Shown: positions 13,160 to 23,451 of the stretch, in pieces
How the letters are laid out: every line of letters starts with the position of its first letter
Position numbering within the stretch: position 1 is the first letter of the stretch
Source: Przewalskia tangutica
Taxonomy: Eukaryota > Streptophyta > Magnoliopsida > Solanales > Solanaceae
Assembly: GCA_029844215.1 (NCBI GenBank)
Contig: CM056732.1
Span: 55,165,007 to 55,229,006 of the forward strand
Length of the DNA stretch: 64,000 nt
Reading direction: 5' to 3'
Translations under genes and position numbers: made by a program
The notes under the pieces: model-generated
Told to the model about the DNA's origin: nothing
Seen by the model: only the letters and a program-made list of their open reading frames with translations
Databases searched by the model: none

Positions 13160-15796
13160 TGTTATACCCCGTAGTTCCAGAGTATGTATGTGAGGACGTA
13201 CGTACAAACGTATAAGCCCTAATTAGGTTAAGATTGAACTTGTGAACTTTCAACGGAAAAGATTCCGAACCTTGTGAAGGAAATTCTACGTTTTTAATAT
13301 TTTAACCTATTACGGATTTTTTCGAGAGATGAAATATTTTGGACCAATAGGTGGGCGATACGTTTCAGCCCTAGGTGGGCTAGGTTGGCCGAATTTCATG
13401 TGACAAGTGGCCAAGACAAGTGGCCAAGTCTTGCAAGATATTTTGTGTAGACAAGTGGCTTGTGGGACCCCCACACACTTGTCCCCAATCTCAACCACAC
13501 ACTTGCCTTCATCCTAGCCCTTGGTTGTCCTATATATGCACCCTTTGTTGATGAAATCTTCCACACTTAGAAATTTCAAGACTTGAGAAATATTTTCATC
13601 TCCCTCCCTCTCTCCTAGCTCTCGTCGAACACCTCCATCTCTAACCAAACTTTGTCCAATAATTCCTAAACTCTTAAGTGTTCTTCCCTAGTGTATTAGG
13701 AAGACTATTAACCAAAAGTTGGAAAAGATTTCACCCCCTAGCCTCTAAAAATTCACCTTGGCCGAGAGCTCCATGAACAAAAACCTAAGTGTTCTTCACT
13801 TGTTTGAGTTGGTTCTTGAAGAGATGATGGTTAGGAGCTTCTTAGGGTGATTTGTGGTGGTTGTAACATAAAGATTTGGAGCTAAGACTTGCTTGGAGCG
13901 ACATTAAGTTCTTGGATAATTTTGGGCTATTTGAGGTAGTGAATCTTAAACCTCTTTGTGAATTGGTCATTATACATATATTATAAGTATATTATGGAGT
14001 ATATAATATATGGAGTAAATTTTGGAAGAGTTGGATCTTGTTAACTTGTTAAAAGAAAGGATTGGCTTTTAGCCATTAAAATGGTAAAAACGTATCCAAC
14101 GTATCAAACGTATCTTACTTGTGAAGAAGTAAATAACAAAGTAACTATAACTTATATTAAGAATGGAATATAAGTGGATGACTAATGAAGTAATTGGATA
14201 AGTAAAATGGACAAAGTTGGCCAAGGACCCCAACTTAAGGACTGTATTTACTTGGATCATTTACATTTCTAAGGGAAGATTTTTAAATCGCGTTCCGTTT
14301 GGGTGTGTGATCCCCTTTTTAATTATTGTATTGTATTGTTAAGGGGAAGATTTTTAAATCGCGCCCGTTTGGCGTGTGATCCTTCTTTATGTTGTTTAAT
14401 TATTACGCCTTTATATGGCATATAAATTACGGTTATTCGCCTTGGAAAAGATGGAAAAGTGAGTAAAACGGGAAATGCTGCCCAAATTTCCGTGGAATAG
14501 AAATCTTACTTAGAAGAGTTCTACGACAAACTAGAAGTTAATCCGTATTTTGGCTATTATAGGTTAACCCTCTACGCGCGACATATCCGACTTGGCAAGT
14601 GGATTTAGCCGAGGAGGTATGTGATTCTTCCTATCCTCTTAAGCATGATATTTGTAATATATATATATAGTACGGTAGACGTACGTGTGTTGACTAAATT
14701 TGGTTTTACTTTGATGTCTTTTGACTTGAGTTTTAAAAGAATAAGAACCTTGAAATATTTCAAAAAGAGTTATTGGGAAGAAAAGTAATAATTGGTTTTT
14801 AAACGGCTTAAGTGTTATACTAGTTTTATGGAAAGTTAGGTATAACAACTTAAGAAAGATAAAAGGGACGGTTTACTTATTTGTTTATAAAAGCCTTGTA
14901 TTAATTTCTGAAGGTGTAGTAGTTGGTTTGATAAGTAAACATATTATGATACTACGTGTGTTAGTGTCTTGTGATGTTTGTGTAAGGGGGTTATCCTTGT
15001 TGTGCTTATGTTATTTAACGATAAGCCCGTTGTGCTGGTATTATATCACTTACCCCCCCTGACTTGTTATGAGTCACGGGTTAGCTACCCCCGATGCGAG
15101 GAATACCTCATGCGGGTCTATGTGACCTATGCGAGCTACGGAGTTCCGGATGATCACCCGTGTGTTACGCCGATGCGAGAATACCTCACGCGTCCGGTGA
15201 CTACGCGGACCGCGTGTGTCGAGTTGATGCCGCAGGATAGCTACCCCCGATGCGAGGAGTACCTCATGTGGGTCCGAGGGACCTATGCGGACTACGGTAG
15301 TCCAGGATTAGGCTCGCATAATGATACTATGGGCGATTGGCCTTGCTTCGATCATTAGAAGCCTAGAAAGACCAGTTATGTTACATATATTTTGCTCTTG
15401 TTTATGCTGTGGCATTATGTGCAGTTAAGTTGGGTTGTTTCGTACATATCTGTGAACTTGTTTTAAAATGTTATAATTTCATTCAAGATTTTTACGCTTC
15501 ACATACTTAGTACCAGTTATCGACCTCCTTGAAGCCGTTCGTCATGCCGCAGGTAAGGGAAAGCAGGTGGTAGATCCTCATTCTTAGGATCTTTACTCTA
15601 GTGTCAGGAGCTCCATTTCTCCGGAGGCTCGACTTTTGGTATGACTCTCCCTGGTGTTGTAGATATTTTTGTACATTCAGGGTATGGCGGGGCCCTGTCC
15701 CGCCATAGTTGTTTACTTCCTTAGAGGTCTGTAGTCCTGTTGTAAAGGTCGGGATGTAACTGTTCACTTTGGGTATATATATATACATGCCGAAAG
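13160..15796 (+). repeat. B 3' LTR, first part (continues 26141-26274)
   Basis: It starts TGTTATACCCCGTAG. It carries a TATA box at 13530-13538, a direct duplication of about 65 bp (around 14275 and 14340, each with AAGATTTTTAAATCGCG), a repeat array rich in ATGCGAG (15080-15310) and the shared hairpin (15683-15707). A is inserted at 15797 with duplicated GAAAG. Total LTR length without A is about 2.77 kb. The stretch holds no gene. Confidence 0.9.
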
Positions 15797-16130
15797 TGTT
15801 ATACACCGTGGTTCGGGTCTGGACCGCGGTCAGGGGTCTCAGCGCCGCGACGCCAGAGGAAGGGCCGCGGCGCCAAGGCGGGTGATTGTAGGGCCGCGGC
15901 GCCGGAAGTCAGGGCCGCGGCGCCGGAAGATCTGAGGGGTCGCTGAAGTTTCAGCCGCTGCCCGGAAGCGTGGCCGCGCACGAAGATCCGGAGGTCCGCA
16001 GAGTCGCGCTGCCACGGAAGCGGGTCGCATGGGAAATCAAAGTGAAAAACTTAGGAAAAGTCAGATTTTTCTTTTAAAGGGCACAGTGGGGACAAGTGTC
16101 CCCCCATCTGATGTTTGCATGCATTATATT

Positions 16131-16153
16131 GACCAAGTCTTAAAGACTTGGTC
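16131..16153. repeat. Perfect 23-bp palindrome in A LTR
   Basis: GACCAAGTCTT, one central A, then AAGACTTGGTC; the arms are exact complements. It lies just after a TATATT run about 330 bp into the LTR, so it may fall at the start of the transcript. It is repeated in the 3' LTR at 23783-23805, and a decayed form lies in element I near 54809-54825. Confidence 0.9.
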
Positions 16154-18195
16154 ATCTTTTATCTCTCTCTTAGAAAAAGCTCCTCCTTCTCTCTTAAATT
16201 ATTTCAAGCTCATCCTTCTCTCTAAAACTCCAAGAGGTATTCTAGCCTTAGGAAAAATCTGAAAAGTAAAAGGCAAGAAGGAAGCTTGGGGCTAGCTTGT
16301 GAAGGTTGTTGTGGTGGTGTTCTTGGAATAGAGGCTAGCAAATGGTTGGATAAATTTGGCTAAAGCTCTAAGGTAATGATTCTTCCTCTATTATTAGTTT
16401 TTAGTGTTGCATGTTAAGAAGGAAGTACTTGTGGTAGTAAACTATGCTATTAGAGTCATTGCATGCAAGAAATGTGGGTTGGATATGAAGGATTTGACTA
16501 AAGAAATATTATGAGCATGTTGTAGCCTAAAAACCACTTTAGAATTGTTAAGTGTATTATTATAACTTATGGGGCAGAATTTTACACACCCAAGATTAGG
16601 TGTGTAATCCCCTTTGTGTTGGTTTGGATGTTGGGCCTTAATGAGGCGTTTGAGTGTTGAAAATCGGCCTTTGAAAGAGGTGGCAAAGTGAGTAGAAACA
16701 AAGGAAATGCTGCCCAATTTTCCTTAGGAATTGGTAACTTGAATTTGGAATTTCTACATTGAAATTAGAGGTTAATAAACGCACTATGGTTATTATAGGT
16801 TGACATATTACTTGCGGTAGTTGGACTTAGCAAGTGGATTGACCGAAGAGGTATGTAGAGCTTTCCTATCTCTTGAGCATGAATAGTTGTATATATGTAG
16901 TACGGTATAATGCACAAGATTTGATAATCTACACTTGTTTTAAAGTATATGATACTTGTTTCATTTCAAAAGTATAAGTCCTTTGGATTTAGTGAAAATG
17001 TATTTGACAAAGGAATAACGCTAATATAATGACTTTATGGGAAGTTGGTTATATTAGTTTTTGAAAGGTTCACAAAGAATGGTTTACTCTAATTAAAACA
17101 AGTACGGGTAAAGGATTTGAAACTATGGAAGGTGGATTGATTTTTAGGCATCGTTGCCTAAGGTTTTAAAGGAAATGAAGTCACTTGATTTAGAAGCCTA
17201 TTATATTTCTAAAAGGAAATGTGACTTGTTTTGAAAAGAAATTGTAACTTGATACTATGGTGATTAGTATCTTGGAATCTTTGTATAAAAAGAGTTTTTC
17301 TTAAAAAGTTAGAAGTACATGGTACTTGGGTTGAATTCCCGGATTTTCTATTAAAAGACATGTTAGTGCCTTAGGATACTAAAATGAGAGGATATATTAA
17401 TAATGTTAATAAGAAGTTAGGGGATTTCTTAACTTGCTTATGTTATGATAGGCCGGTAGTGCTCATGTTGTGATATGATAGGCCGGTAGTGCTTATGTAT
17501 GATATGATAGGCCGGTAGTGCTTATGTTGTGTATGATAGCCGGATGAGCTATGTTATATATTTGTATTATTACGGGGTAAACCCCGGGTTATTATCTATG
17601 CCATGGATTTGCTACCCATGATGCGAGCGTGCGCTTGCACTCATGCGGATCCCACTACGGGATCCATGCGGGTGAAATAGTCCCACGCGAGTACGGCGAT
17701 GGTACTCATGCGGGTCCACAGGATCCACGCGGTGAAATAGTCCCACGCGGTGAAATAGTCCCATGACGAGGCGGATGACCTCATGCGGGTCCACAGGACC
17801 CATGCGGGTGAAATAGTCCCAGGAGTAGGATTGCTTAATGATACTACGGGCGAGGTACCCTGTTTTGATCGTGAGCCTCCTATTTTATGCTATAAGATTT
17901 ATACTTGTTACTCTCATTGTTAGTAAGGCACAATGCAAGGAAATTGATTTTATCTATGACTCCAACTTATTTTTGACTTATGATATTACTACAGTATTTT
18001 CCAGTTTTACATACTTGGTACGCGTTGTAATCGACCTTCCTGGGGCTGCATTCATGTCGCAGGTAAGGGGAAGCAGGTGGTAGATCCTCATTCATAGGAT
18101 CTCATACTCAGGTGTCAGAAGCTCCATTCCTCCGGAAGCTTGTTTTGTTGGTACGGATATTCCCTGATGCTATAGGTATTTTGTACATTCAGGGG

Positions 18196-18220
18196 TATGG
18201 CGGGGCCCTGTCCCGCCATA
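18196..18220. repeat. Shared LTR hairpin TATGGCGGG...CCCGCCATA
   Basis: A 25-bp inverted repeat with a short GC-rich loop, about 230 bp before the LTR end. Copies: 2113, 9333, 15683, 18196, 25876, 36124, 37239, 41411, 41857, 47351, 51089, 56214 and 61053. In A and B it follows smaller inverted repeats (AGATCCT...AGGATCT and a GAAGCT...AGCTT segment). Confidence 0.88.
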
Positions 18221-18451
18221 GTTGTTATCTTTAGAGGTCTGTGGTCACATATATGTTTTGGGCTATAAGAACCAGTTGTACTACTATACTTTGTTTATGT
18301 ATGTTTTATGGAAATTTTTATCTGGCGGTGATGGTTACCCTTTTTATAAGTTATGTGTTATGTATGTTCCGCTGCTATTCTCTGACATATACCTGACAGG
18401 GTACCCCGGTAGGGTACCAGTCGCGGCCCCGGGGTTGGGTCGTGACAAAAG

Positions 18452-18463
18452 TGGTATCAGAGC
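18452..18463 (+). other. A primer-binding site, initiator tRNA-Met
   Basis: TGGTATCAGAGC lies four bases after the 5' LTR end. It is complementary to the 3' end of plant initiator tRNA-Met, the usual primer of this retrotransposon group. Confidence 0.95.
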
Positions 18464-18654
18464 AGTTAGTCCTCGGAAAGTGTCCACAGACCGTGTCTAG
18501 TAGAGTCTTGATTATCGGTGTGTCGTGCACCACATCTATAATCAGGAGGCTGCGGGATATTTAGGATTGGTTTCCATTCTTTCACTCTAAGATCGTGCAA
18601 TAGAGCTGAGTTATAGGTTGAACCTCCTCTGATGTTTTCCTTTATGTATCAGTT

Positions 18655-19800
18655 ATGCCTCCACGCAAGGCAACCGCGGCCCAGAAGGGCAAGGCAGTAG
18701 AGGGAACTACTAGTAGGGCACCGAGGGTTACCAGGGCACAGGCCCAGTCCTTACCGGATGAGGTGTTTCGGACGGCGAGTTCTACAACGTCGCCAACCCC
18801 AGCAGAGTCTGAGGCAGCAGCAGCGGCTACTGAGACCGCGGTACCTGAGCCTCCAGTCCAACACCTGGGCGGAGGATATGGGCTACAAGGAGATGGCCCG
18901 ATTAGCCGGGATCGTGGCTGCATACGAGGATAGCCGAGATGCAGCTCCATTGCAGTGGTTCGACAGAGCTGTTAGCTTGAGACTGAGGGACTTTTTGAGT
19001 TGCGGCCCACCGGAGTTTTATGGGTCGAGGCCTGAGGATGATCCTCGTGAGTTTATCCGACGATTCTGGATCATGAGGTGATCGGGCTTCGAGACCGAGT
19101 CGGTGGTACTAGGTTCGCATCGGCCGCGGACACTGCAGCTTGGATCGGTATGATTCATGGAATCGCCCCGGGGAGCATGCGCTTCCAAGCTTTGGGACGA
19201 GTTCTCGAGGCGCATTGCCATTTCTTGCCTCCGCAAATGAGGAGGGCTCGGGCCGATAGATTGTTGACACTGAGACAGAGTGGGCGGACGGTTCGGGAGT
19301 ACAATGTGGAGTTTGACTCATTGGCTCGGTATGTGCCCGCTTTGGTAGCAGACATGGAGAAAAGGGTTCACCGGTATGTCACAGGACTCGACGATCACTT
19401 GGCCGAGAGTTGCACGGGAGTGGCTCTTCAGCCGGGCATGGACATTGCCCGCATGCAGGCATATGCACTTGGGTGTGAACGCAGGGCCGCGGATCGGCAG
19501 TATCGCAGAAGAGGCCAGACAGCAGGTCCTCTCGGTAGTTTTAGGTAGACAACCCCGCAGCGAACCAGATTTGCACCACATGGCCCAGAGCGCTCTCCAC
19601 CATCTTCGGACGTCTGAGTATTCAGAGCGGGGACAGGTTCCGTGGCTTCGGTTTCCAGAGGACCAGAGTTCCGGGATGAGGCCACCTATGCCTCGGTGTA
19701 GTCGATGGTGATTGCCATTATAGGGGTGTCGTGTTCCTCCGTGAGTTTGTTACTCTTGTGGCGCAGGCCATGTGAAGAGAGATTGTCCGACCCGAGGCGA
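18655..19800 (+). pseudogene. A gag (capsid and nucleocapsid), frameshifted
   Basis: The start is ATG 18655, reading MPPRKATAAQKGKAVEGT. The frame changes near 18880: the next piece (ending at 19081) contains MARLAGIVAAYEDSRDAAPL and YGSRPEDDPREF. A third frame (19078-19548) holds the Retrotrans_gag-like part with FLPPQMRRARADRLLTLRQ and REYNVEFDSLARYVPALVA. The nucleocapsid knuckle is at 19748-19786: CYSCGAGHVKRDC. It has three residues between the second Cys and His where the family has four, so one residue is missing. Gag forms the particle and binds element RNA. The frame breaks are small indels in GC-rich stretches. Confidence 0.87.
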
Positions 19801-19949
19801 CGGAAATGCTATGGCTCACCACCGCCCGATTGCCGGGTCTTCATCTTCGATTGTTGTGCGCCCGGGCGGTGGTGTTCACGGCGATGAGGCCACGGTAGGG
19901 TCGTGGCAGGGGTTCCAGTTCCAGCGGTCCTCAGAACCACATCTATGCT

Positions 19950-21830
19950 ATGTCCAGTCGTCAGGATCAGGAGGCGTCACCCGATGTCGTCACAGGTACA
20001 TTATTGGTTTCTTGCTGTGATGTATATGCTTTGATAGATCCAGGTTCTACCTTGTCCTATATATCTCCTCATATTGCTGGTAGAATAGGGATAGAGCCCG
20101 AGTCCATAGAATCTTTTGAGGTGGCTACGCCGGTAGGTGCTTCAGTGGTAGCTGAGCGGGTATATAAGGCTTGCCCAGTGACTATAGATGGTCGGTAGAC
20201 TCTAGCTGACTTGATAGAGTTGGATATGACAGACTTCGATGTGATTATGGGTATGGATTGGCTAGCGTCTTGCTATGCCAATGTGGACCGCAGAGAGGTT
20301 AGTTCGGTTCCGTTTCTGGTGAGCCGTTATCGAGTGGAAGGAATCATTGCATCGCCGGGTAGGTTTATTTCTTACCTCAAGGCTAGGAAGATGGTACGGA
20401 AGGGGTATATTTACCATTTGGTTTGGGTATTCGATACTGAGGCTGAGATACCGGACCTTCAGTCAGTTCCGGTTGTTAGAGAGTTCCAAGACGTATTCCT
20501 GCACGAAGCTTCCGGTATCCTCAGAGAGGAGATTGAGTTTTGCATCGATTTGGCGCCAGACACTCGACCGATATCTATTCCGCCATACAGGATGGCACCT
20601 GCCGAGTTGAAGGAATGAAGGACCACCGAAAGATTTGGCCGAGAAAGGCTTTATTAGTCCAAGTGTTTCTCCTTGGGGGGCGCCAGTGTTATTTGTAAAG
20701 AAGAAGGATGGGACGATGCGTATGTGTATTGATTACAGGCAGCTGAACAAGGTGACTATCAAGAACATGTATCCCCTCCCCAGGATTGACGATTTGTTTG
20801 ACGACCGCGGTGCAAAGTATTTTTCCAAGATAGACTGCGATGCCGTTATCATCAGTGCGAGTTAGAGATAGATATCCCAAAGACGTTCGGGACCCTATGG
20901 GCACCATGAGTTCAGGTGATGTCTTTCGGGTTGACCAACGCCTCAGCGAGATTCATGGATTTGATGAATAGGGTGTTGTGCCATTCTTGGATATGTTCGT
21001 TATAGTGTTTATTGATGATATCTTGGTGTATTCGCGCACGCAGCGGGAGCATACTGATCATTCGGCGACGGTATTAGAGTCCTCCGAGACCGGCAATTGT
21101 ATGCCAAGTTCGAAGTCAAGGCGAGTTACGTTAAGGCCATTGGCTTTCTTAGGACATGTTATCGGGCCGATGGTATTCGGGTTGATACAATCAAGATTGA
21201 AGCGGCCAAGACTTGGCCTGCACTCCACTACACCGACGAGGTGCGCAGCTTTGAGCCTCGAGCTATTATCGGAGGTTTGTAGAAAAGTTTGCTTATTTCA
21301 AAGATTTTGACTAAGCCGACTCAAGCGGCTATGTTCCGGTGGACGGATACTTGTGAGGAAAGTTTCCAATTGCTAAAGAAGAAATTGACGACCGCCCCAG
21401 TTCTTACTCTTCCAGAGGGTTTAGATGGATATGTGGTTTATTGTGACGCTTCAGGTGTCGGGCTTGGGTGCGTGCTGATGCAGCACGACAAGGTTATAAC
21501 TTATGCATCTCGACAGCTTAGGAAGCATGAGAAGAACTATCCCACACATGACTTGGAGTTGGCAGCTGTGATTCATGCCTTGAAGATCTGGAGACATTAT
21601 TTATATGGAGTTCATGTTGACATTTACACAGAACACAAGAGTCTCCAGACATCTTCACAGGAGGAGTGAACTGCGCGAGACGGTGGTCGAGCTACTTAAG
21701 GATTACGATGTTGATATTTTATACCACCCGGGGAAGGCCAATGTAGTTGCGGATGCCCTTAGTCGCGGTCGATGGGTAGTCCGTCTGTTCACCAGAAAAG
21801 GGATATGGTCCGAGAGTTACATCGCCTAGC
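19950..21830 (+). pseudogene. A protease, reverse transcriptase, RNase H (frameshifted)
   Basis: Protease: YALIDPGSTLSYISPHIAG within 19950-20198, stopped in frame by TAG at 20196-20198; the same frame resumes at 20211. The linker and RT start (MGMDWLASCYANVD) run to 20618. The RT fingers/palm (PVLFVKKKDGTMRMCIDYRQ) are in 20635-20865. The active-site FIDDILVYS is near 21005-21035 in another frame. RNase H occupies 21289-21669 with CDASGVGLG, HDLELAAVIHALK and YTEHKSL; the last catalytic Asp is Glu here. The tether ends near ADALSRG (about 21765). At least four frame changes and one stop prevent a full polyprotein as written. These enzymes process gag-pol and copy the element into DNA. Confidence 0.88.
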
Positions 21831-21999
21831 GAGCCTCGGGGTTCGTTTGGTTGATTCTTAGTGACGGAATCGGGTTCGAGAGGTTGCCGAGTCTTCCATC
21901 GTCGAGGAGGTGAAGAGGCGATATGAGATCCGATTTTGGTACGGCATCAGACGCAGCTCTCCGTAGGAGAAGAGTCTATTCGAGGTAGCGCTGATGGGT

Positions 22000-23313
22000 G
22001 CTAAGATTCGAGGCCGGTTGTGTGTTCCCGATGCGGACAGACTTGTCGCCAGATTCGTGAGGCACACGGTGCTCGTTATTCCATTCATCCGGTCGACTAA
22101 GATGTATCGTGACCTCGTCGTGTATTGGTGGGATGGCCTAAAGAGGGCGTTGCGGAGTTCGTGACACGCGTGCGAATTGTCGCAGGTTAAGATTGAGCAC
22201 CGTGAAGCCGGTGGTCATTGCAGCTATTGATATTCGACTGGAAGTGGGAGGTGATAAATATGGATTTTATTACGGGGCTACCTACCACTCGGAGGAAGCG
22301 TGATTCCATTTGGGTGATTGTCGGCGGTGACAAAATCAGCCCATTTTCTTCCGTCGAACGACGTTCACCGAGGACTATGCCGATTATATATTAGAGAGAT
22401 TGTGACCGCACGAGTCGGTGTCGATTATATCGATAGAGGAGCCCGGTTCTCGGCTAACTGGAGGTCTTTTCGGAAGGGATTAGGGACAGGTGAGTCTCGA
22501 TCGCATTTCACCTCGCATCGACGGACGGCCGGCGCACTATCCGCACTCGAGGATATCTTTGCGGGCTTCATGGGTGATTTCGTGGTAGCCGAGGATCATT
22601 TGCCTCTTGTGGAGTTTGCTTACAACAACAGCTACCATTCCAGTATTCAGATGGCGCCTTATGAGGCCTTATACGGGAGGAAGTGCAGGTCACCGATAGG
22701 CTGGTTCGAGGTGGGAGAAGTTCAGTTAGTCGGGCCAGACTTAGTTCAGCAGGCAGTGGATAAGGTGAAGCTTATCCAGGAGCGGTTGTTGGCAGCTCAG
22801 AGTCGGCAGAAGTCGTATGCAGATCATCGGCGTCGACACTTGGAATTTGAGATAGGTGATTGGGTTTTTCTAAAGGTATGGCCCATGAAGGGCGTGATGA
22901 GATTTGGAAAGAAGGGGAAGCTTAGCCCAAGGTACATTGGGCCGTATCGGATTGTCCGTAGGGTAGGCAGGGTTGCCTATGAGTTAGATCTGCCGTCCGA
23001 TTTGGAGGCGGTACATCCAGTTTTCCATGTGTCCATGTTGCGGAAATGTATTGGAGATCCATCTAGAGTGCACCCGGTTCATGATGTCCAAGTGACAGAG
23101 GAGTTATCGTATGAGGAGAGTCCCATAGCGATACTCGATCGACAGGTTAGGCGACTTCGGACGAAGGACGTGGCTTCCGTCAAGGTCTTATGGCGGAACA
23201 AGAACAGGGAGGAAATGACGTGGGAAGCAGAGGATGGCATGATGAAGAAGTATCCTCACTTATTCCCTACACCTCCAGGTAACCCACTTTCCTGCTTGTT
23301 AGTTTTGATTTAG
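22000..23313 (+). pseudogene. A integrase with GPY/F module and chromodomain
   Basis: The zinc-binding N-terminus and first catalytic part (22000-22310) are frame-broken; WEVINMDFITGLP-like sequence lies near 22240-22280. A long frame, 22318-23313 (331 codons), covers the rest. Its start (SAHFLPS, DRGARFSANW) is readable, but the third catalytic motif, normally HPQTDGQAERT, reads HRRTAGALSA, so the Glu is lost. The later part is clean: EFAYNNSYHSS, SPRYIGPYRIV (GPY/F), then a chromodomain (KDVASVKVLWRN, EEMTWEAEDG) ending PTPPGN. Integrase joins cDNA ends to the target. The chromodomain is well preserved in the copies of this window that have pol. Confidence 0.9.
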
Positions 23314-23438
23314 CAATTGTGCTTAAGTATTGTTGTGGCCGTGTGGAGCGTCTTTATTTGCAAAAGAGTAGTTAAGAGCGTCTACGTCAATTTGTGATTC
23401 AAGTAAGCCTAGAAGGAACATTCGGGACGAATGTTTCT

Positions 23439-23451
23439 AAGGGGGGGAGAA
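23439..23451 (+). other. A polypurine tract
   Basis: AAGGGGGGGAGAA ends one base before the 3' LTR (23452), downstream of the conserved AACATTCGGGACGAATGTTT segment found before the 3' LTR in several elements here. Confidence 0.9.

Larger units (their letters stand above)
15797..18447 (+). repeat. A 5' LTR
   Basis: It runs from TGTTATACACCG to TCGTGACA. Contents in order: CpG-rich repeats of GGCCGCGGCGCC (15862, 15891, 15912), a perfect palindrome (16131-16153), AT-rich leader, three short GGCCGGTAGTGCT repeats (17450-17530), a GTGAAATAGTCCCA array (17640-17825) and the shared hairpin (18196-18220). There is no coding region in it. Confidence 0.95.

Noticed and set aside
17620..17830. Regularly spaced GTGAAATAGTCCCA repeats resembling a CRISPR array
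   Set aside because: Units are adjacent variable tandem repeats without unique spacers, inside an LTR of a plant retrotransposon and repeated in its 3' LTR.
18452..18463. Possible tRNA gene signal
   Set aside because: Only the 3'-end complement of tRNA-Met is present. It is a primer-binding site; no tRNA body or A/B box is seen.
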